Shown here: piece after piece, positions 35,770 to 44,690 of the stretch
Position numbering within the stretch: the first letter of the stretch is position 1
Layout: every line of letters begins with the position of its first letter
Origin: Planctomycetota bacterium
GTDB taxonomy: Bacteria > Planctomycetota > Planctomycetia > Pirellulales > Lacipirellulaceae
Direction of reading: 5' to 3'
DNA: 64,000 nt
Assembly (NCBI GenBank): GCA_029259915.1
Contig: JAJDED010000011.1
Span: 1-64,000 of the forward strand
Notes under the pieces: model-generated
What the model saw: the letters and a program-made list of their open reading frames with translations, nothing else
Told to the model about the DNA's origin: nothing
Database searches by the model: none
Program-made: the position numbers and the translations under genes

Positions 35770-36375
35770 TCATTTCATCGAGAACCAATCTTCGCTTGTG
35801 TATCCCATTTTTTCTAACGATTGTTTCATTCGCATACGCGCATCGTGTGTGAGCTTGTACACCGCGTTGCGATTGCTGTCGGTGCGTCTGGCGATTTCCT
35901 CGAGCGGCATGCCATTGAGTTCTGCCATCATGGCGGTTCTCTGTTTTTCGGTCAAAGTCTCCCGAATCGCCTGGTACATAGCGTCGATAAGTTCCCGCCT
36001 ATCGGACGAAAGATTCGGCGCACCCTCTTTATCAATCGAGAGATGATCAGTATGGGAGCCATCAGAGATTACTTGCTCCAGAGAGACATCTTTCCACTTC
36101 TTTTTTCTTAATTCTGAATAGGCAGTGTGGATGGCAATTGTCGTCGCCCAGGTTTCGAACGCACTACGACCTTCAAAACTACCCAGACTATTTAGTATTT
36201 TGATGAGGGTTTCTTGAACGATGTCGTCCAAAAAAGCAGTAGTCAAATCGGGGCGACTGCGAAACGCCTTTTGAAGGCGTTCGGTTAACAGATTACCAAG
36301 ATCTGTCAAAGCGATATCACGAACCCCATCTTCTCCGTGGAGCTGTTGTATCCAGCTTTGGCTCGTTGGGGTCAT
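35770..36375 (-). CDS. ECF-family RNA polymerase sigma factor
   Basis: The protein has 201 residues. Region 2 is in FLDDIVQETLIKILNSLGSF, followed by TWATTIAIHTAYSELRKKKW. Region 4 is ETLTEKQRTAMMAELNGMPL, continuing EEIARRTDSNRNAVYKLTHD. ECF factors steer RNA polymerase to stress or envelope genes. It is the first gene of the small operon with the anti-sigma candidate, 4 bases apart. Its targets cannot be told from sequence. ATG 36375 has no strong ribosome-binding site. Confidence 0.88.
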   Translation of the reverse strand: MTPTSQSWIQQLHGEDGVRDIALTDLGNLLTERLQKAFRSRPDLTTAFLDDIVQETLIKILNSLGSFEGRSAFETWATTIAIHTAYSELRKKKWKDVSLEQVISDGSHTDHLSIDKEGAPNLSSDRRELIDAMYQAIRETLTEKQRTAMMAELNGMPLEEIARRTDSNRNAVYKLTHDARMRMKQSLEKMGYTSEDWFSMK

Positions 36376-36641
36376 TTTGTGCTACGCCTCGCCGCTGGGC
36401 GGCTATCAACTGCGGCTTCTCTTTATTTCGACAGCTTGAGTCGCATGAATCTTACCTGAAATTTCCAATTATCGGGAACAAATTTTTTCGTAAGGGATAT
36501 CCGGTCTGTGAAGTCAAACAAGCACGCCGGCAAGGATTTGGGCGGTACTCCAAGGAAGCAACGCCGCCAAATGGCCTCGGATTGCTGAAGACATCCATTT
36601 CAGGCCAACTCTTACACAACCAAAACATTAACGAGGAGAAA

Positions 36642-37172
36642 ATGATGAAACGCATTATCGTAACGACGTTTGCTACGGCAACCCTGTTGGCAGTGATTGT
36701 TGTTGCCAGCCTTCACAATGAATCGGCATTGGCCCAACAGTCGAGTGCTGACGGTTACCCATCGTCGCTATCGAGAGCCTACCTGCACAGCAACAATTTA
36801 CCGAGTAGCGGATTGGCGCTGGAAGGGTATTGCCCGGTTGCGTATTTTGCTGTGAATAAGCCTGTCATGGGCAAGCCCGAACATGCTTCGACCTTCAACG
36901 GGGTCGCCTACCACTTTGTGTCGGCTGATGCAAAGAGTGCTTTTGACGAAGATCCCGAGAAGTATGTCCCTGCCTATGGAGGTTGGTGTGCTTTTGGCAT
37001 GTCGGTCCAAGACAAGTTTCCTGTGGATCCGCGGAACTTCAAAATTGTCGACGGCAAGTTGTTGGTGTTCTTGAAAAACAAGAACGTCGACGCTCTCGAA
37101 TTATGGAACGACCACGACGAGCAAAGCAACGTGAGCAAGGCGGACGCCCATTGGAGTAAAGTCCGTGGATAA
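36642..37172 (+). CDS. Secreted YHS-domain protein
   Basis: The protein has 176 residues. The signal peptide (FATATLLAVIVVASLHNESALAQ-like) is followed by a YHS domain in GYCPVAYFAVNKPVMGKPEH, which continues TFNGVAYHFVSADAKSAFDE. YHS domains bind metal ions and occur in copper- and iron-handling proteins, though the metal is not known here. AACGAGGAG precedes ATG 36642. The open frame upstream to 36366 has no coding character. A hairpin lies 28 bases after the stop. Confidence 0.8.
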   Translation: MMKRIIVTTFATATLLAVIVVASLHNESALAQQSSADGYPSSLSRAYLHSNNLPSSGLALEGYCPVAYFAVNKPVMGKPEHASTFNGVAYHFVSADAKSAFDEDPEKYVPAYGGWCAFGMSVQDKFPVDPRNFKIVDGKLLVFLKNKNVDALELWNDHDEQSNVSKADAHWSKVRG

Positions 37173-37199
37173 GCCGGCGAAATGTGAAACGGTTTAACC

Positions 37200-37227
37200 A
37201 GCCTCCCGGACTTTGCTCCGGGGGGCT
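37200..37227 (+). terminator. Probable terminator hairpin after the YHS gene
   Basis: AGCCTCCCGG (37200-37209) pairs with CCGGGGGGCT (37218-37227), with one G-U pair and an 8-base loop, followed by ATTTGCTTG. The T-run is weak. Confidence 0.55.
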
Positions 37228-37261
37228 ATTTGCTTGATTGGCGTTAATGGTTTTAGTCATC

Positions 37262-37612
37262 ATGCTTTTTTGTATCAAACGAATTTACGATCCGACTGAT
37301 GATGCCGACGGCTACCGAGTGTTGATCGATCGGCTATGGCCTCGAGGCATCTCAAAAGAAAAAGCGGACGTCGCTTTTTGGGCGAAGAATCTAGCACCTT
37401 CCACAGAACTGCGGAAATGGTTTTCGCACGATCCAGAGCGTTTCACCGAGTTCACACGCCGATATTGTTTGGAATTGGCCGACAAATGGGAAGAAGCAAA
37501 GACGCTTTGTGAAGCTGCCTCCCCCCATCGGCGGATCACCCTCTTGTATGCAGCCCAAGATGTCCGTTGCAACCATGCCGTAGTGCTTCTCGACTGGCTG
37601 GAAAATATTTGA
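37262..37612 (+). CDS. DUF488-family (YeaO-like) protein
   Basis: The protein is about 116 residues from ATG 37262. It has KRIYDPTDDADGYRVLIDRL, WPRGISKEKADVAFWAKNLA and LLYAAQDVRCNHAVVLLDWL, all of DUF488. The function of the family is unknown. ATG 37247 and TTG 37238 are alternative starts without a ribosome-binding site. It is followed by an AhpD-like gene 80 bases on. Confidence 0.85.
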   Translation: MLFCIKRIYDPTDDADGYRVLIDRLWPRGISKEKADVAFWAKNLAPSTELRKWFSHDPERFTEFTRRYCLELADKWEEAKTLCEAASPHRRITLLYAAQDVRCNHAVVLLDWLENI

Positions 37613-37692
37613 GGGGCAGGTAAGATCTCACCAAGGCAGCGCATCAAATAGAGTGTAAGTCACGCCCGTTTCATTCAGAGAGGAGAAGCCAA

Positions 37693-38232
37693 ATGCCACG
37701 TATCCAACCAGTTCAAAGTGAATCTGCCAATGCGCAGCAATCTGACATTTTGAGCATTATCAAGAAAAAGATGGGAATCGTTCCAAACATATTGGCCACG
37801 ATGGTCCAGTCGCCGGCGGTGGCCAATGCTTATCTTGGTTTTAACCAAGCACTGGCGGGTGGAACATTGTCGGCAAAACTTCGCGAGCAGATTGCGCTTG
37901 CCGTGGGAGAATCCAACAAATGCGAATATTGTCTGGCCGCCCATACCGCGCTCGGCAGCAAGGCCGGTCTTTCGGAAAGCGAGGTCGACTCGGCCAGGCG
38001 CGGCACGTCGGCCGATGCAAAAATTGAAGCGGCATTGGCATTTGCCAACAAGCTGGTCGAAGCTCGCGGATTTGTTTCTGACGCGGATGTCGAAGCGGTT
38101 CGCGGCATTGGCTACTCCGACGGCGAAATCGCGGAGATCGTTGCCAACGTCTCCCTGAATATCTTTACCAATTATTTCAATCACGTTGCCGAGACGGAGG
38201 TCGATTTCCCACGAGTGCCGGCTCTTTCTTAG
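37693..38232 (+). CDS. Carboxymuconolactone decarboxylase/AhpD-family protein
   Basis: The protein has 179 residues. The characteristic CxxC in NKCEYCLAAHTALG has Cys77, Cys80 and His84. Such proteins are alkylhydroperoxidases or disulfide-reducing partners. AAKLREQIALAVGESN matches the family upstream helix. GAGAGGAGAAG before ATG 37693 is a good ribosome-binding site. Peroxidase activity is likely but not proven. Close to DUF488 and YHS genes but not clearly in one operon. Confidence 0.85.
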   Translation: MPRIQPVQSESANAQQSDILSIIKKKMGIVPNILATMVQSPAVANAYLGFNQALAGGTLSAKLREQIALAVGESNKCEYCLAAHTALGSKAGLSESEVDSARRGTSADAKIEAALAFANKLVEARGFVSDADVEAVRGIGYSDGEIAEIVANVSLNIFTNYFNHVAETEVDFPRVPALS

Positions 38233-38244
38233 CAGAGTGCCGAT

Positions 38245-38296
38245 AGCGGAGAACTGAGAGACAGAAGAATAAGAGCCCCCTGCGGCTCTCCGCTCT
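38245..38296. repeat. Partial inverted repeat, AGAGCGGAGAG family
   Basis: AGCGGAGAACTGAGAG (38245-38260) is partly complementary to GGCTCTCCGCTCT (38284-38296). It resembles the repeats at 4598 and 55971. Beyond it, 38300-38585 has no gene. It has GTCCGG-TTTAAGG-CCGGAC (about 38469-38487), a 6-bp stem, and no riboswitch consensus I could name. Confidence 0.5.
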
Positions 38297-38585
38297 AAAT
38301 AGCAGCTTGGAAAGCATTGCCGCTGCCGATAAAATTGTTAAACTCAGGGAAGCGTCTCAGCCGATGAGAACCTGCTGAAGCCCGATGGTGTCGGTCCCAA
38401 TAGAAGAGTACCCTCCGAGTGGCATGATCATGACCCCAAATTTTTGCACCTATCAGTGTACGTGTATCTGTCCGGTTTAAGGCCGGACCTTCTCGCCACT
38501 TTTGCGTCTCTAGGGCGCATCATCGTACCGACACTGTTTTCTACTGCAATATAATTCAGCACTGCTGCCCGATTAGGAGTCGATC

Positions 38586-39545
38586 ATGGCCTCCGATTTT
38601 CGTCTTAAAGACCAACTGCCAGACATTACCGAGCGCATCGTCACCACATACGACGAGCTGGGGACGATCAATCATTTGGATCACTGCCCGCTTCCCAGCC
38701 TCCAAGAGGTGGTTGCTGCAATCGACGATCTGACAGAAATCATCTACCCCGGTTATCGCCGGCGCGAGGGTTTGCACCGTGGCAACATTAGTTACTACGT
38801 GGGCGATCTGATCGACCGACTTCACGATCGGCTTACCAGTCAGATTGGCCGTGCGCTACGTCACGAAGCAGGGGCCACCAGCGATTGCGACGGCAACGCA
38901 GATTACGAGGCGTTGGGGCAAGCCAAGACGTTGCAGTTTCTTGGTCAACTGCCCGAACTGCGCCGCACGCTGGCGACTGATGTACAGGCTGCTTACGATG
39001 GTGACCCGGCATGCAAAAATCTTGACGAAGTGATTTTTTGCTATCCTGGCTTGGAAGCGATTACCATCTATCGTTTGGCGCACGTGCTTTACAAATTAGA
39101 TATCCCGTTCATCCCGCGCATGATGACTGAATGGGCGCACAACCGCACGGGAATCGACATCCACCCGGGTGCGACGATTGGAAACTTTTTCTTTATCGAT
39201 CATGGCACCGGTGTGGTGATCGGCCAAACGTGTGAAATTGGCGAGCGCGTAAAAATTTATCAAGGTGTCACGCTTGGTGCATTAAGCTTCCCCACCGATG
39301 GTGATGGTGAGTTGGTTCGTGGACTGAAACGGCACCCGACTATCGAAGATCGCGTGGTCATTTATGCCAACGCGACAATCCTGGGCGGCAAAACCACCAT
39401 CGGTCAGGATGCGGTGATCGGTTCCAACGTTTGGCTCACCTCCAGTGTCGACCCGCACACGACCGTGCTGCTGGAAAAACCGAAACTCAAGATGCGCAGC
39501 GAAGACCCCGACGAACTGCGGCCTGAATTGCAGTTTCAGATTTAG
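38586..39545 (+). CDS. cysE: Serine O-acetyltransferase
   Basis: The protein has 319 residues. The N-terminal helical region carries [16 protein letters not shown]. The left-handed beta-helix is built from hexapeptide repeats including [40 protein letters not shown] and [20 protein letters not shown]. It acetylates serine for cysteine synthesis using acetyl-CoA. The N-terminal domain is longer than in the short CysE forms (about 280). ATTAGGAG lies upstream of ATG 38586. No cysK is next to it. Confidence 0.88.
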   Translation: MASDFRLKDQLPDITERIVTTYDELGTINHLDHCPLPSLQEVVAAIDDLTEIIYPGYRRREGLHRGNISYYVGDLIDRLHDRLTSQIGRALRHEAGATSDCDGNADYEALGQAKTLQFLGQLPELRRTLATDVQAAYDGDPACKNLDEVIFCYPGLEAITIYRLAHVLYKLDIPFIPRMMTEWAHNRTGIDIHPGATIGNFFFIDHGTGVVIGQTCEIGERVKIYQGVTLGALSFPTDGDGELVRGLKRHPTIEDRVVIYANATILGGKTTIGQDAVIGSNVWLTSSVDPHTTVLLEKPKLKMRSEDPDELRPELQFQI

Positions 39546-39651
39546 GGGAGAGGTCAGGGGACAGAGGTCGGAGGTCAGAAGGGAGTTGGCAAACTGCGTT
39601 GGTTGTTCTATCCTGTCCCTGACCTCTCACCTCCGACCTCTGACCTCTCAC
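39545..39651. repeat. Inverted repeat, GAGGTCGGAGGTCA family
   Basis: GGGGAGAGGTCAGGGGACAG at the left, followed by AGGTCGGAGGTCAG, has its near complement at 39612-39651 ending ACCTCTCAC. The 7-base unit GAGGTCR recurs. It begins at the cysE stop and ends just before ATG 39657 of the ABC permease. Confidence 0.75.
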
Positions 39652-39656
39652 GTACG

Positions 39657-41369
39657 ATGCTGTTGGGCCCCATCTTTCGTGTGGAATTGGTTGCCACTGC
39701 CCGACGGCGGCGCTATTTCTTGTTGCGTGTGCTCTACGCGATTCTCATTCTGTTTGTGCTTTGGACGGCTTACGAGAGTTCGTCTTGGGCAAGATCGGGC
39801 CAAGGGAATGTTTCGATTCAGCATGGGGCAACATTGGCGGCATCGTTTTTCTATAGTTTTAGCTGGCTGCAGATGCTCGCACTTCTTGTGGTCGGTCCCG
39901 CGATGGCGGTGGGCACTATCGCCAGCGAACGCGAGCGACGCACGATTGAATACCTGTTCGCCACCGATTTGTCGAACACCGAAATCGTGCTTGGCAAAAC
40001 GATTGCTCGGCTGATGTTGATCGGACAGTTTGTATTAGTCGGCTTGCCGATTTTGTTTATGTTTCGACTGATGGGCGGCATCCCGGCAAATCTTCTACTC
40101 ACTACGTTTTTGCTCGCGGCAAGCACGGCCATGTTGCTCACGGCGCTGAGTATTTGTGTTTCGGTGTGGTCGGCGCGTGCTCGCGATGCCACGGTGCGCA
40201 TCTACGTGTCGCTGGCGGCGCTATTGTTTTTGCCGATGATTTTTAAGCCGCTTTTAGGTCTAGGAACAAATAGTGGCACGCTCTTGCAAGTGCTATGTAC
40301 GCCGATCGTTGATGCGTGTTTGGTGATCAACCCGTTGTGGACCTTGGCAAACTCGATGGGAAATCGTTGGTCGATGGGATTCGATCTGGACATGTCGGTC
40401 GTGTTGCGGTCGGTTGGTTGGCAGTTGTTGGTTTCGGTGGCTGCGCTTGTTTGGGCTACGTTTGCCGTGCGGCGCGTGCATCTGGGGGACTCGTCTCGCG
40501 GAAATGTAAAAGAAAAGAGACGGCTTAATTTTCGATTTCCCCGCTGGCGTCCGGCGCTGGGCGCTCGGCCCATGCTATGGAAGGAAATGTTTGCCGACAC
40601 GGCCAAAACACGGCTTGGTTTCATCGGCAACGTGGCGGTGGGACTTATCCTGTTGACGGTGATCGGGTCCACTCTTTACGCGTTTATCGAAGCCATTGCG
40701 CACTCGTTCGGCAACGATGGGCCCAACTTCTTTTTTGTATATCTTTCTCAGATGTCAGGCTTCTTAGGCAGCGGCATGTTACTGCTGCTTGCTGGTCGGT
40801 CGGCCAGTATGGTCACTTCAGAAAAAGAACGCGACTGTTGGATGTCGCTCTTGGCAACACCGCTGAGCGGCGCGGAAATCATGACCGGAAAGATGTGGGG
40901 AAATCTGTATAGTGTGCGTTGGTCATTTCTTGTGCTGGCGGCTGCCTGGGGACTTGGCATCTTGTTGGAACCGGTATTTATTCTGCCGACATTGGCGACG
41001 ACGTTGACATTTTTTCTTGCCGCTTGGTACGTGACGAATCTCGGCCTGTTTTTTTCGTTGCGTTCGAAAACTTCGCTGCGCGCGATGGGCGCCACGTTGG
41101 GAACGCTGGTCTTTACTAGCGGCGGTTATCTGTTTTGCTGTTGCATGGTCAGTGTCGAAGAAGAGGTGATGCTTGCACCCTGTATTCCGTTTTTGTTGGG
41201 CTTTCCCTCGATGGCCTACTACTCGTACGACCTAGAGCACTTCTGGAACCGTTCGGGTTTTATTTCGGGATATTTCTTAGGGATCATAGGCTACTTGACG
41301 GTTGCTTTTGTCTTTCAAGTAATCGTGGTGAGAAACTTCAATCGCATTTCGGGGCGTTGTGGGCGCTAG
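39657..41369 (+). CDS. ABC-2-type transporter permease, fused double form
   Basis: The protein has about 570 residues with many membrane segments. It contains two copies of the signature stretch that follows the membrane helices of ABC-2 permeases. The first is ASERERRTIEYLFATDLSNT (residues about 89-108), continuing EIVLGK. The second is SEKERDCWMSLLATPLSGAE (about 388-407), continuing IMTGK. The halves are joined by a basic linker RRVHLGDSSRGNVKEKRR. No ATP-binding gene is beside it in the window, so its partner is elsewhere. Substrate unknown. The start is ATG 39657, right after a repeat. Confidence 0.83.
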   Translation: MLLGPIFRVELVATARRRRYFLLRVLYAILILFVLWTAYESSSWARSGQGNVSIQHGATLAASFFYSFSWLQMLALLVVGPAMAVGTIASERERRTIEYLFATDLSNTEIVLGKTIARLMLIGQFVLVGLPILFMFRLMGGIPANLLLTTFLLAASTAMLLTALSICVSVWSARARDATVRIYVSLAALLFLPMIFKPLLGLGTNSGTLLQVLCTPIVDACLVINPLWTLANSMGNRWSMGFDLDMSVVLRSVGWQLLVSVAALVWATFAVRRVHLGDSSRGNVKEKRRLNFRFPRWRPALGARPMLWKEMFADTAKTRLGFIGNVAVGLILLTVIGSTLYAFIEAIAHSFGNDGPNFFFVYLSQMSGFLGSGMLLLLAGRSASMVTSEKERDCWMSLLATPLSGAEIMTGKMWGNLYSVRWSFLVLAAAWGLGILLEPVFILPTLATTLTFFLAAWYVTNLGLFFSLRSKTSLRAMGATLGTLVFTSGGYLFCCCMVSVEEEVMLAPCIPFLLGFPSMAYYSYDLEHFWNRSGFISGYFLGIIGYLTVAFVFQVIVVRNFNRISGRCGR

Positions 41370-41443
41370 GGAATATAAGGAGTTTAAGAATAGGGATTCA
41401 TTAGGAGTTTTAGTGGATCAAAAAAAACGAGTGCCACATGATT

Positions 41444-41728
41444 GCCCTGAAGGGGCGAAATATGACAGCCCAGGGCGCTAGCCCTGGGTTGGAATTGTGG
41501 AGGTACCATCGTCCGAGCGGTTGATGTCGAAACATGACTGAGCGCGATCGAGGACGAAACTCCCGGTGCGTCGGGACGGTCTGTGTCGGCCTCGGCTGCA
41601 CGCCGATTGATGGCAAAGCTTATCACTCGGCCGAACATTCGTTTGCCCACCAAACCCAGGGCTGCGGCCTGTCTCGCTACGCTCACCCGGCCTTGCCCTG
41701 GGCTAACATATTACGTCCCTTCAGGACT
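41444..41728. repeat. REP-like composite element (copy 1, about 285 bp)
   Basis: The left end has GCCCTGAAGGGGCGAAATAT and CCCAGGGC-GCTA-GCCCTGGG (41469-41488, an 8-bp hairpin). The right end (complement) has the same motif order, TCCTGAAGGGAC followed by AGCCCAGGGC and GCCCTGGG. The ends therefore face each other as in REPINs. The interior is shared with the copy at 52545-52822 in reverse orientation. The rest of 41370-41786 holds no supported gene. Confidence 0.75.
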
Positions 41729-41786
41729 CATACACTATGTGCTAACTCTATTTTGAAATTCACTAACTGCTTCCATTCACCGGTGC

Positions 41787-42839
41787 CTACGAGCCGCTGG
41801 ACGCCTCGGACGTTTCGCCCCGATGTTTTGGTGGATGGCCGGGCATCGTGCGGCACAAGAGAATGCCGCCGAAGTAGAGGCCCACGAGCGGAACGCCCAT
41901 GAGAATCATGCTCCCCGGGTCGGCGGGTGTGAGGAACATTGACAGCACCGCGATCACCAGCACGGCAATTCGCCATTTCTGCAAATAGGTTTGCACAGAG
42001 AATATGCCGATCCGCTCCAAAAACAACATCACCAGCGGCAACTGAAAACTGATCCCAAATCCCAACGGCAACAGCAACACAAAGCTCATCCACTCGCTAA
42101 TGCGCGGCGTGGGCATGATGCCCATCTGTTCGTTGAACCAAAACAAGAAATCGAGCACGTAGTCGAAAACCACAAAAAACGCCAACGCCGCTCCCGCGAA
42201 GAACAGCCCCAGGCTGAGCGGCAAATAGACATACACACTTTTCTTTTCATTACGGTAGAGTCCCGCGGCGACAAACTCCCAAATAAAGTAAAAGATAAAC
42301 GGGCTGGCGATCATCGCCCCCACCACGAGCGACGCTTTCACGTAAACCATAAACGGTTCGTGTGCGCTGAGCCCGATCAAGTTCAATCGCGGATCCTCGG
42401 CCAACGGTTCGTAAACGCGCAAGCGTACCAGATCTTGGCGATCGGGCGCGGCAGTGGGATCAACCGGTTCGCTTTTTGATTTACCTATTGCGCGGAGCAG
42501 TTCGCCCCGGTCGACATAGATTTCTTTTGGCGTCAAACCTTGATCCGCAATTTCCTGGGCAGCGCCAGCAAGATCTTCAGGCACCGATTCGTTGGCGTCA
42601 CGCATTTCTTGCAGACGGTGTAGCTGCGTTTGCTGTGCTTGCCGGCGATAAAAAGTTTCTAGCGCGTCGCGCAGGGGAGTTTGGATATAATCGACTACCG
42701 ACCAACCCACCATCAATCCCAGCAAGGTTCCCAACAGCAGGGCCAAGATCGATTTGATCAGCGCAGAGCGCAGTTCTTCCAGATGTTCGGCAAACGACAT
42801 CTTCGACTCTTCAAACTGTTCTTCGGAGCGATCGGGCAT
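41787..42839 (-). CDS. tatC: Sec-independent protein translocase TatC
   Basis: The protein has 350 residues of the six-helix Tat receptor. SFAEHLEELRSALIKSILAL is the family start. WEFVAAGLYRNEKKSVYVYL, LLLPLGFGISFQLPLVMLFL and MFLTPADPGSMILMGVPL follow. It receives twin-arginine signals (such as the DUF1570 protein at 6679). Compared with the usual 250 residues it has an extra polar region of about 100 residues, about 60-160, between the first and second helix, so on the periplasmic side by the usual topology. tatA and tatB are not in the window. Confidence 0.92.
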   Translation of the reverse strand: MPDRSEEQFEESKMSFAEHLEELRSALIKSILALLLGTLLGLMVGWSVVDYIQTPLRDALETFYRRQAQQTQLHRLQEMRDANESVPEDLAGAAQEIADQGLTPKEIYVDRGELLRAIGKSKSEPVDPTAAPDRQDLVRLRVYEPLAEDPRLNLIGLSAHEPFMVYVKASLVVGAMIASPFIFYFIWEFVAAGLYRNEKKSVYVYLPLSLGLFFAGAALAFFVVFDYVLDFLFWFNEQMGIMPTPRISEWMSFVLLLPLGFGISFQLPLVMLFLERIGIFSVQTYLQKWRIAVLVIAVLSMFLTPADPGSMILMGVPLVGLYFGGILLCRTMPGHPPKHRGETSEASSGS

Positions 42840-42893
42840 CGAATCGGATATTTGCCGTACGGGTGGATTGATTAGATTGAGTCATGCCTCGAA

Positions 42894-43042
42894 GAATAAG
42901 CCGCCAAGGACGCCAAGAGCGCCAAGAGACTCTTTTGTAATTCCTCAAGACTCGATTCCAGTTGCCTATCAGAGACAACTTGTCTACTTGACAGAAAAAA
43001 TCTTCCTCGCATTTCTTGGCGTCCTTGGCGGTTCATATTTCT
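42894..43042. repeat. Inverted repeat, CCGCCAAGGACGCCAAG family
   Basis: AGCCGCCAAGGACGCCAAGA (42899-42918) is matched by TTGGCGTCCTTGGCGGTTC (43016-43034). The arms agree over about 19 bases. The unit CGCCAAGGA repeats with a 9-base period. Related arms occur at 51304, 59619 and 62323. Confidence 0.85.
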
Positions 43043-43184
43043 TAGTTTGAGTTTTATATCCTAATTCCGGTAGCTGAGGTATGCTTACGGCTTAGCCGAA
43101 CATATAAGAATACGTCGAAAATCGCGTCTGGAGTGGAAGCAACTTGGCCCTTATATTATCAGCGGTTCCCAGCCCCGACAACGT

Positions 43185-43262
43185 GTAGGGAATTCGGAAT
43201 TCGGATTGCGGAATTTCCTGTTTCCCCTTCCGCCTTTCCCCTTTCCCCTTTCCCCTTTCCCC
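43185..43262. repeat. GAATTCGGATTGCGGAAT plus CCCCTTT tandem repeat
   Basis: The first part GGAATTCGGAATTCGGATTG (43187-43206) belongs to the GAATTCGG family. The second part (about 43222-43262) is a 7-base CCCCTTT tandem of about four copies ending five bases before the manA start. It replaces a normal leader. Confidence 0.7.
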
Positions 43263-43266
43263 TGCC

Positions 43267-44238
43267 ATGCCTGTTTGTGATTATCCATTACGACTCCAAT
43301 CACTGTTCCGCCGCTATTTGTGGGGCGGTCGCCGATTGGCGACGATGCTCGGCAAATCGCTCGGCGATGGCGACGATTACGCCGAGAGCTGGGAAGTGGT
43401 CGATCACGGTGCGGACCAAAGTATAGTGGTGGCGGGCGCGGCGCAAGGATTGACGTTACGGCAATTGGTTGCCGATCATGGCGAAGAACTTTTTGGCAAG
43501 CACGCCCCTTTGCCGCAGTTCCCGCTGCTGTTCAAGTTTCTCGATTGCCATCGCACGCTGTCGGTACAAGTGCATCCAAACGACCAACAAGCCGCGCTGC
43601 TCGATCCACCCGACTTGGGTAAAACTGAGGCATGGGTAGTACTGGCCACCGAACCGGGCAGCAAAATTTACGCGGGTTTGAAGTCGGGAGTGTCCCGCGA
43701 AGATTTACAACGAGCGCTCACCGCAGGAACGTGCGAAGAATGTTTGCACGCGTTCGAGCCGCAAGTGGGTGATTGTGTGTTTGTCGAAGCGGGAACCGTG
43801 CATGCGCTGGGTGCGGGGTTGGTCATTGCCGAAATCCAACAAGCGAGCGACACCACTTTTCGACTATTTGATTTCAACAGGGTCGATGCCCAAGGCAATT
43901 CCCGCCCGCTGCATGTCGAACAGTCGCTCGCAACGATCGACTTCAATCGCGGACCGGTTCATTCGCAGCAACCTGTCGTCGACGACACGCTTCGCGAGCG
44001 ATTAGTCGCGTGCGACAAATTTGTGTTGGACCGATGCACTTGGCAGCAGTTTACGTCGATCGGCGGCGATCAGCGTTTTCATTTATTGGTGGTGGTCGAC
44101 GGGTCCGCAAGTGTTGTCGGCGACCCGACTGCCGAACCACTTTCCGCGGGCCAAACATGTCTGTTACCCGCCGCGGCTGGCGCTGTCGAAGTGGTGCCAC
44201 AGGGCAAGGCGGTGGTGCTCGATATCTATCTGCCGTAA
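43267..44238 (+). CDS. manA: Type I mannose-6-phosphate isomerase
   Basis: The protein has 323 residues of the cupin type. The metal ligands are visible: Gln101 and His103 (VQVHPND), Glu121 (GKTEAW) and His179 (EAGTVHALGAG). It interconverts mannose 6-phosphate and fructose 6-phosphate, feeding GDP-mannose for polysaccharide. The N-terminal YLWGGRRLATMLGK matches the family. A CCCCTTT tandem stands where a ribosome-binding site would be. A 38-bp palindrome follows the stop. Confidence 0.9.
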   Translation: MPVCDYPLRLQSLFRRYLWGGRRLATMLGKSLGDGDDYAESWEVVDHGADQSIVVAGAAQGLTLRQLVADHGEELFGKHAPLPQFPLLFKFLDCHRTLSVQVHPNDQQAALLDPPDLGKTEAWVVLATEPGSKIYAGLKSGVSREDLQRALTAGTCEECLHAFEPQVGDCVFVEAGTVHALGAGLVIAEIQQASDTTFRLFDFNRVDAQGNSRPLHVEQSLATIDFNRGPVHSQQPVVDDTLRERLVACDKFVLDRCTWQQFTSIGGDQRFHLLVVVDGSASVVGDPTAEPLSAGQTCLLPAAAGAVEVVPQGKAVVLDIYLP

Positions 44239-44265
44239 CGAAGTGCTAGCACCGCAATCCGTGAA

Positions 44266-44303
44266 TCGGCGAAACCGCAAGCGGCCGCTTGCGGTTTCGC
44301 CGA
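44266..44303. repeat. 38-bp perfect palindrome
   Basis: Bases 44266-44303 read the same on both strands, centred on GCGGCCGC. The arm TCGGCGAAACCGCAAGCGG pairs with its complement without a loop. It lies 28 bases after the manA stop and may terminate or stabilise the mRNA. No T-run follows. Confidence 0.9.
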
Positions 44304-44400
44304 CAAAAACAAATGTGTTGAGCTACTCTGTGCTCAGCAGAGCCCCAGCACTACAATTCCGACTCGTTGCCCTGGTGTGAAAAGAATACGATTTCGGAAA

Positions 44401-44676
44401 ATGACGATGCGGAAATTTAGTCTGATGGCGGTGAGTTTGTCGTTGTTTTTCTTGACAGCGTGTTCTTCCGCGGTGCGCAAGCCGCAACTGTACCATCCCG
44501 GCCCAGCCGGTTATCAGCGCAGCAACGCGCAGCAGTTTGATCCGTATCCGCAAAACGACGTGGGCCCCGAAATTGTCGGTGGCCGCCCGCTCGATTTCCA
44601 GAAACCGCCCGACGAACTGCAACGAGCGCGCCAGCAACAACCGCTCGGCCCATGGCACGGGGGACCGCGGTATTAG
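44401..44676 (+). CDS. Small lipoprotein of unknown function
   Basis: The protein has about 91 residues from ATG 44401. The signal (FSLMAVSLSLFFLTACSS) ends in lipobox LTAC. The remaining Pro/Gln-rich part (YHPGPAGYQRSNAQQFDPYP) is poorly structured, ending GPWHGGPRY. No domain recognised. The GTG at 44377 is an alternative start. Probably anchored on the outer side of the membrane. Confidence 0.65.
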   Translation: MTMRKFSLMAVSLSLFFLTACSSAVRKPQLYHPGPAGYQRSNAQQFDPYPQNDVGPEIVGGRPLDFQKPPDELQRARQQQPLGPWHGGPRY

Positions 44677-44690
44677 TTTTTTTGAAGAAT

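Noticed and set aside
36366..36641. Upstream part of the open frame that runs into the YHS gene
   Set aside because: The sequence lacks coding character; a clear ribosome-binding site and signal peptide begin at 36642.
38300..38585. Possible riboswitch before cysE
   Set aside because: No SAM, cobalamin, SAH or T-box consensus recognised; only one short 6-bp stem seen.
41534..41902. Open frame in the first REP-like copy
   Set aside because: Same reason; it also runs over the tatC 3' end.
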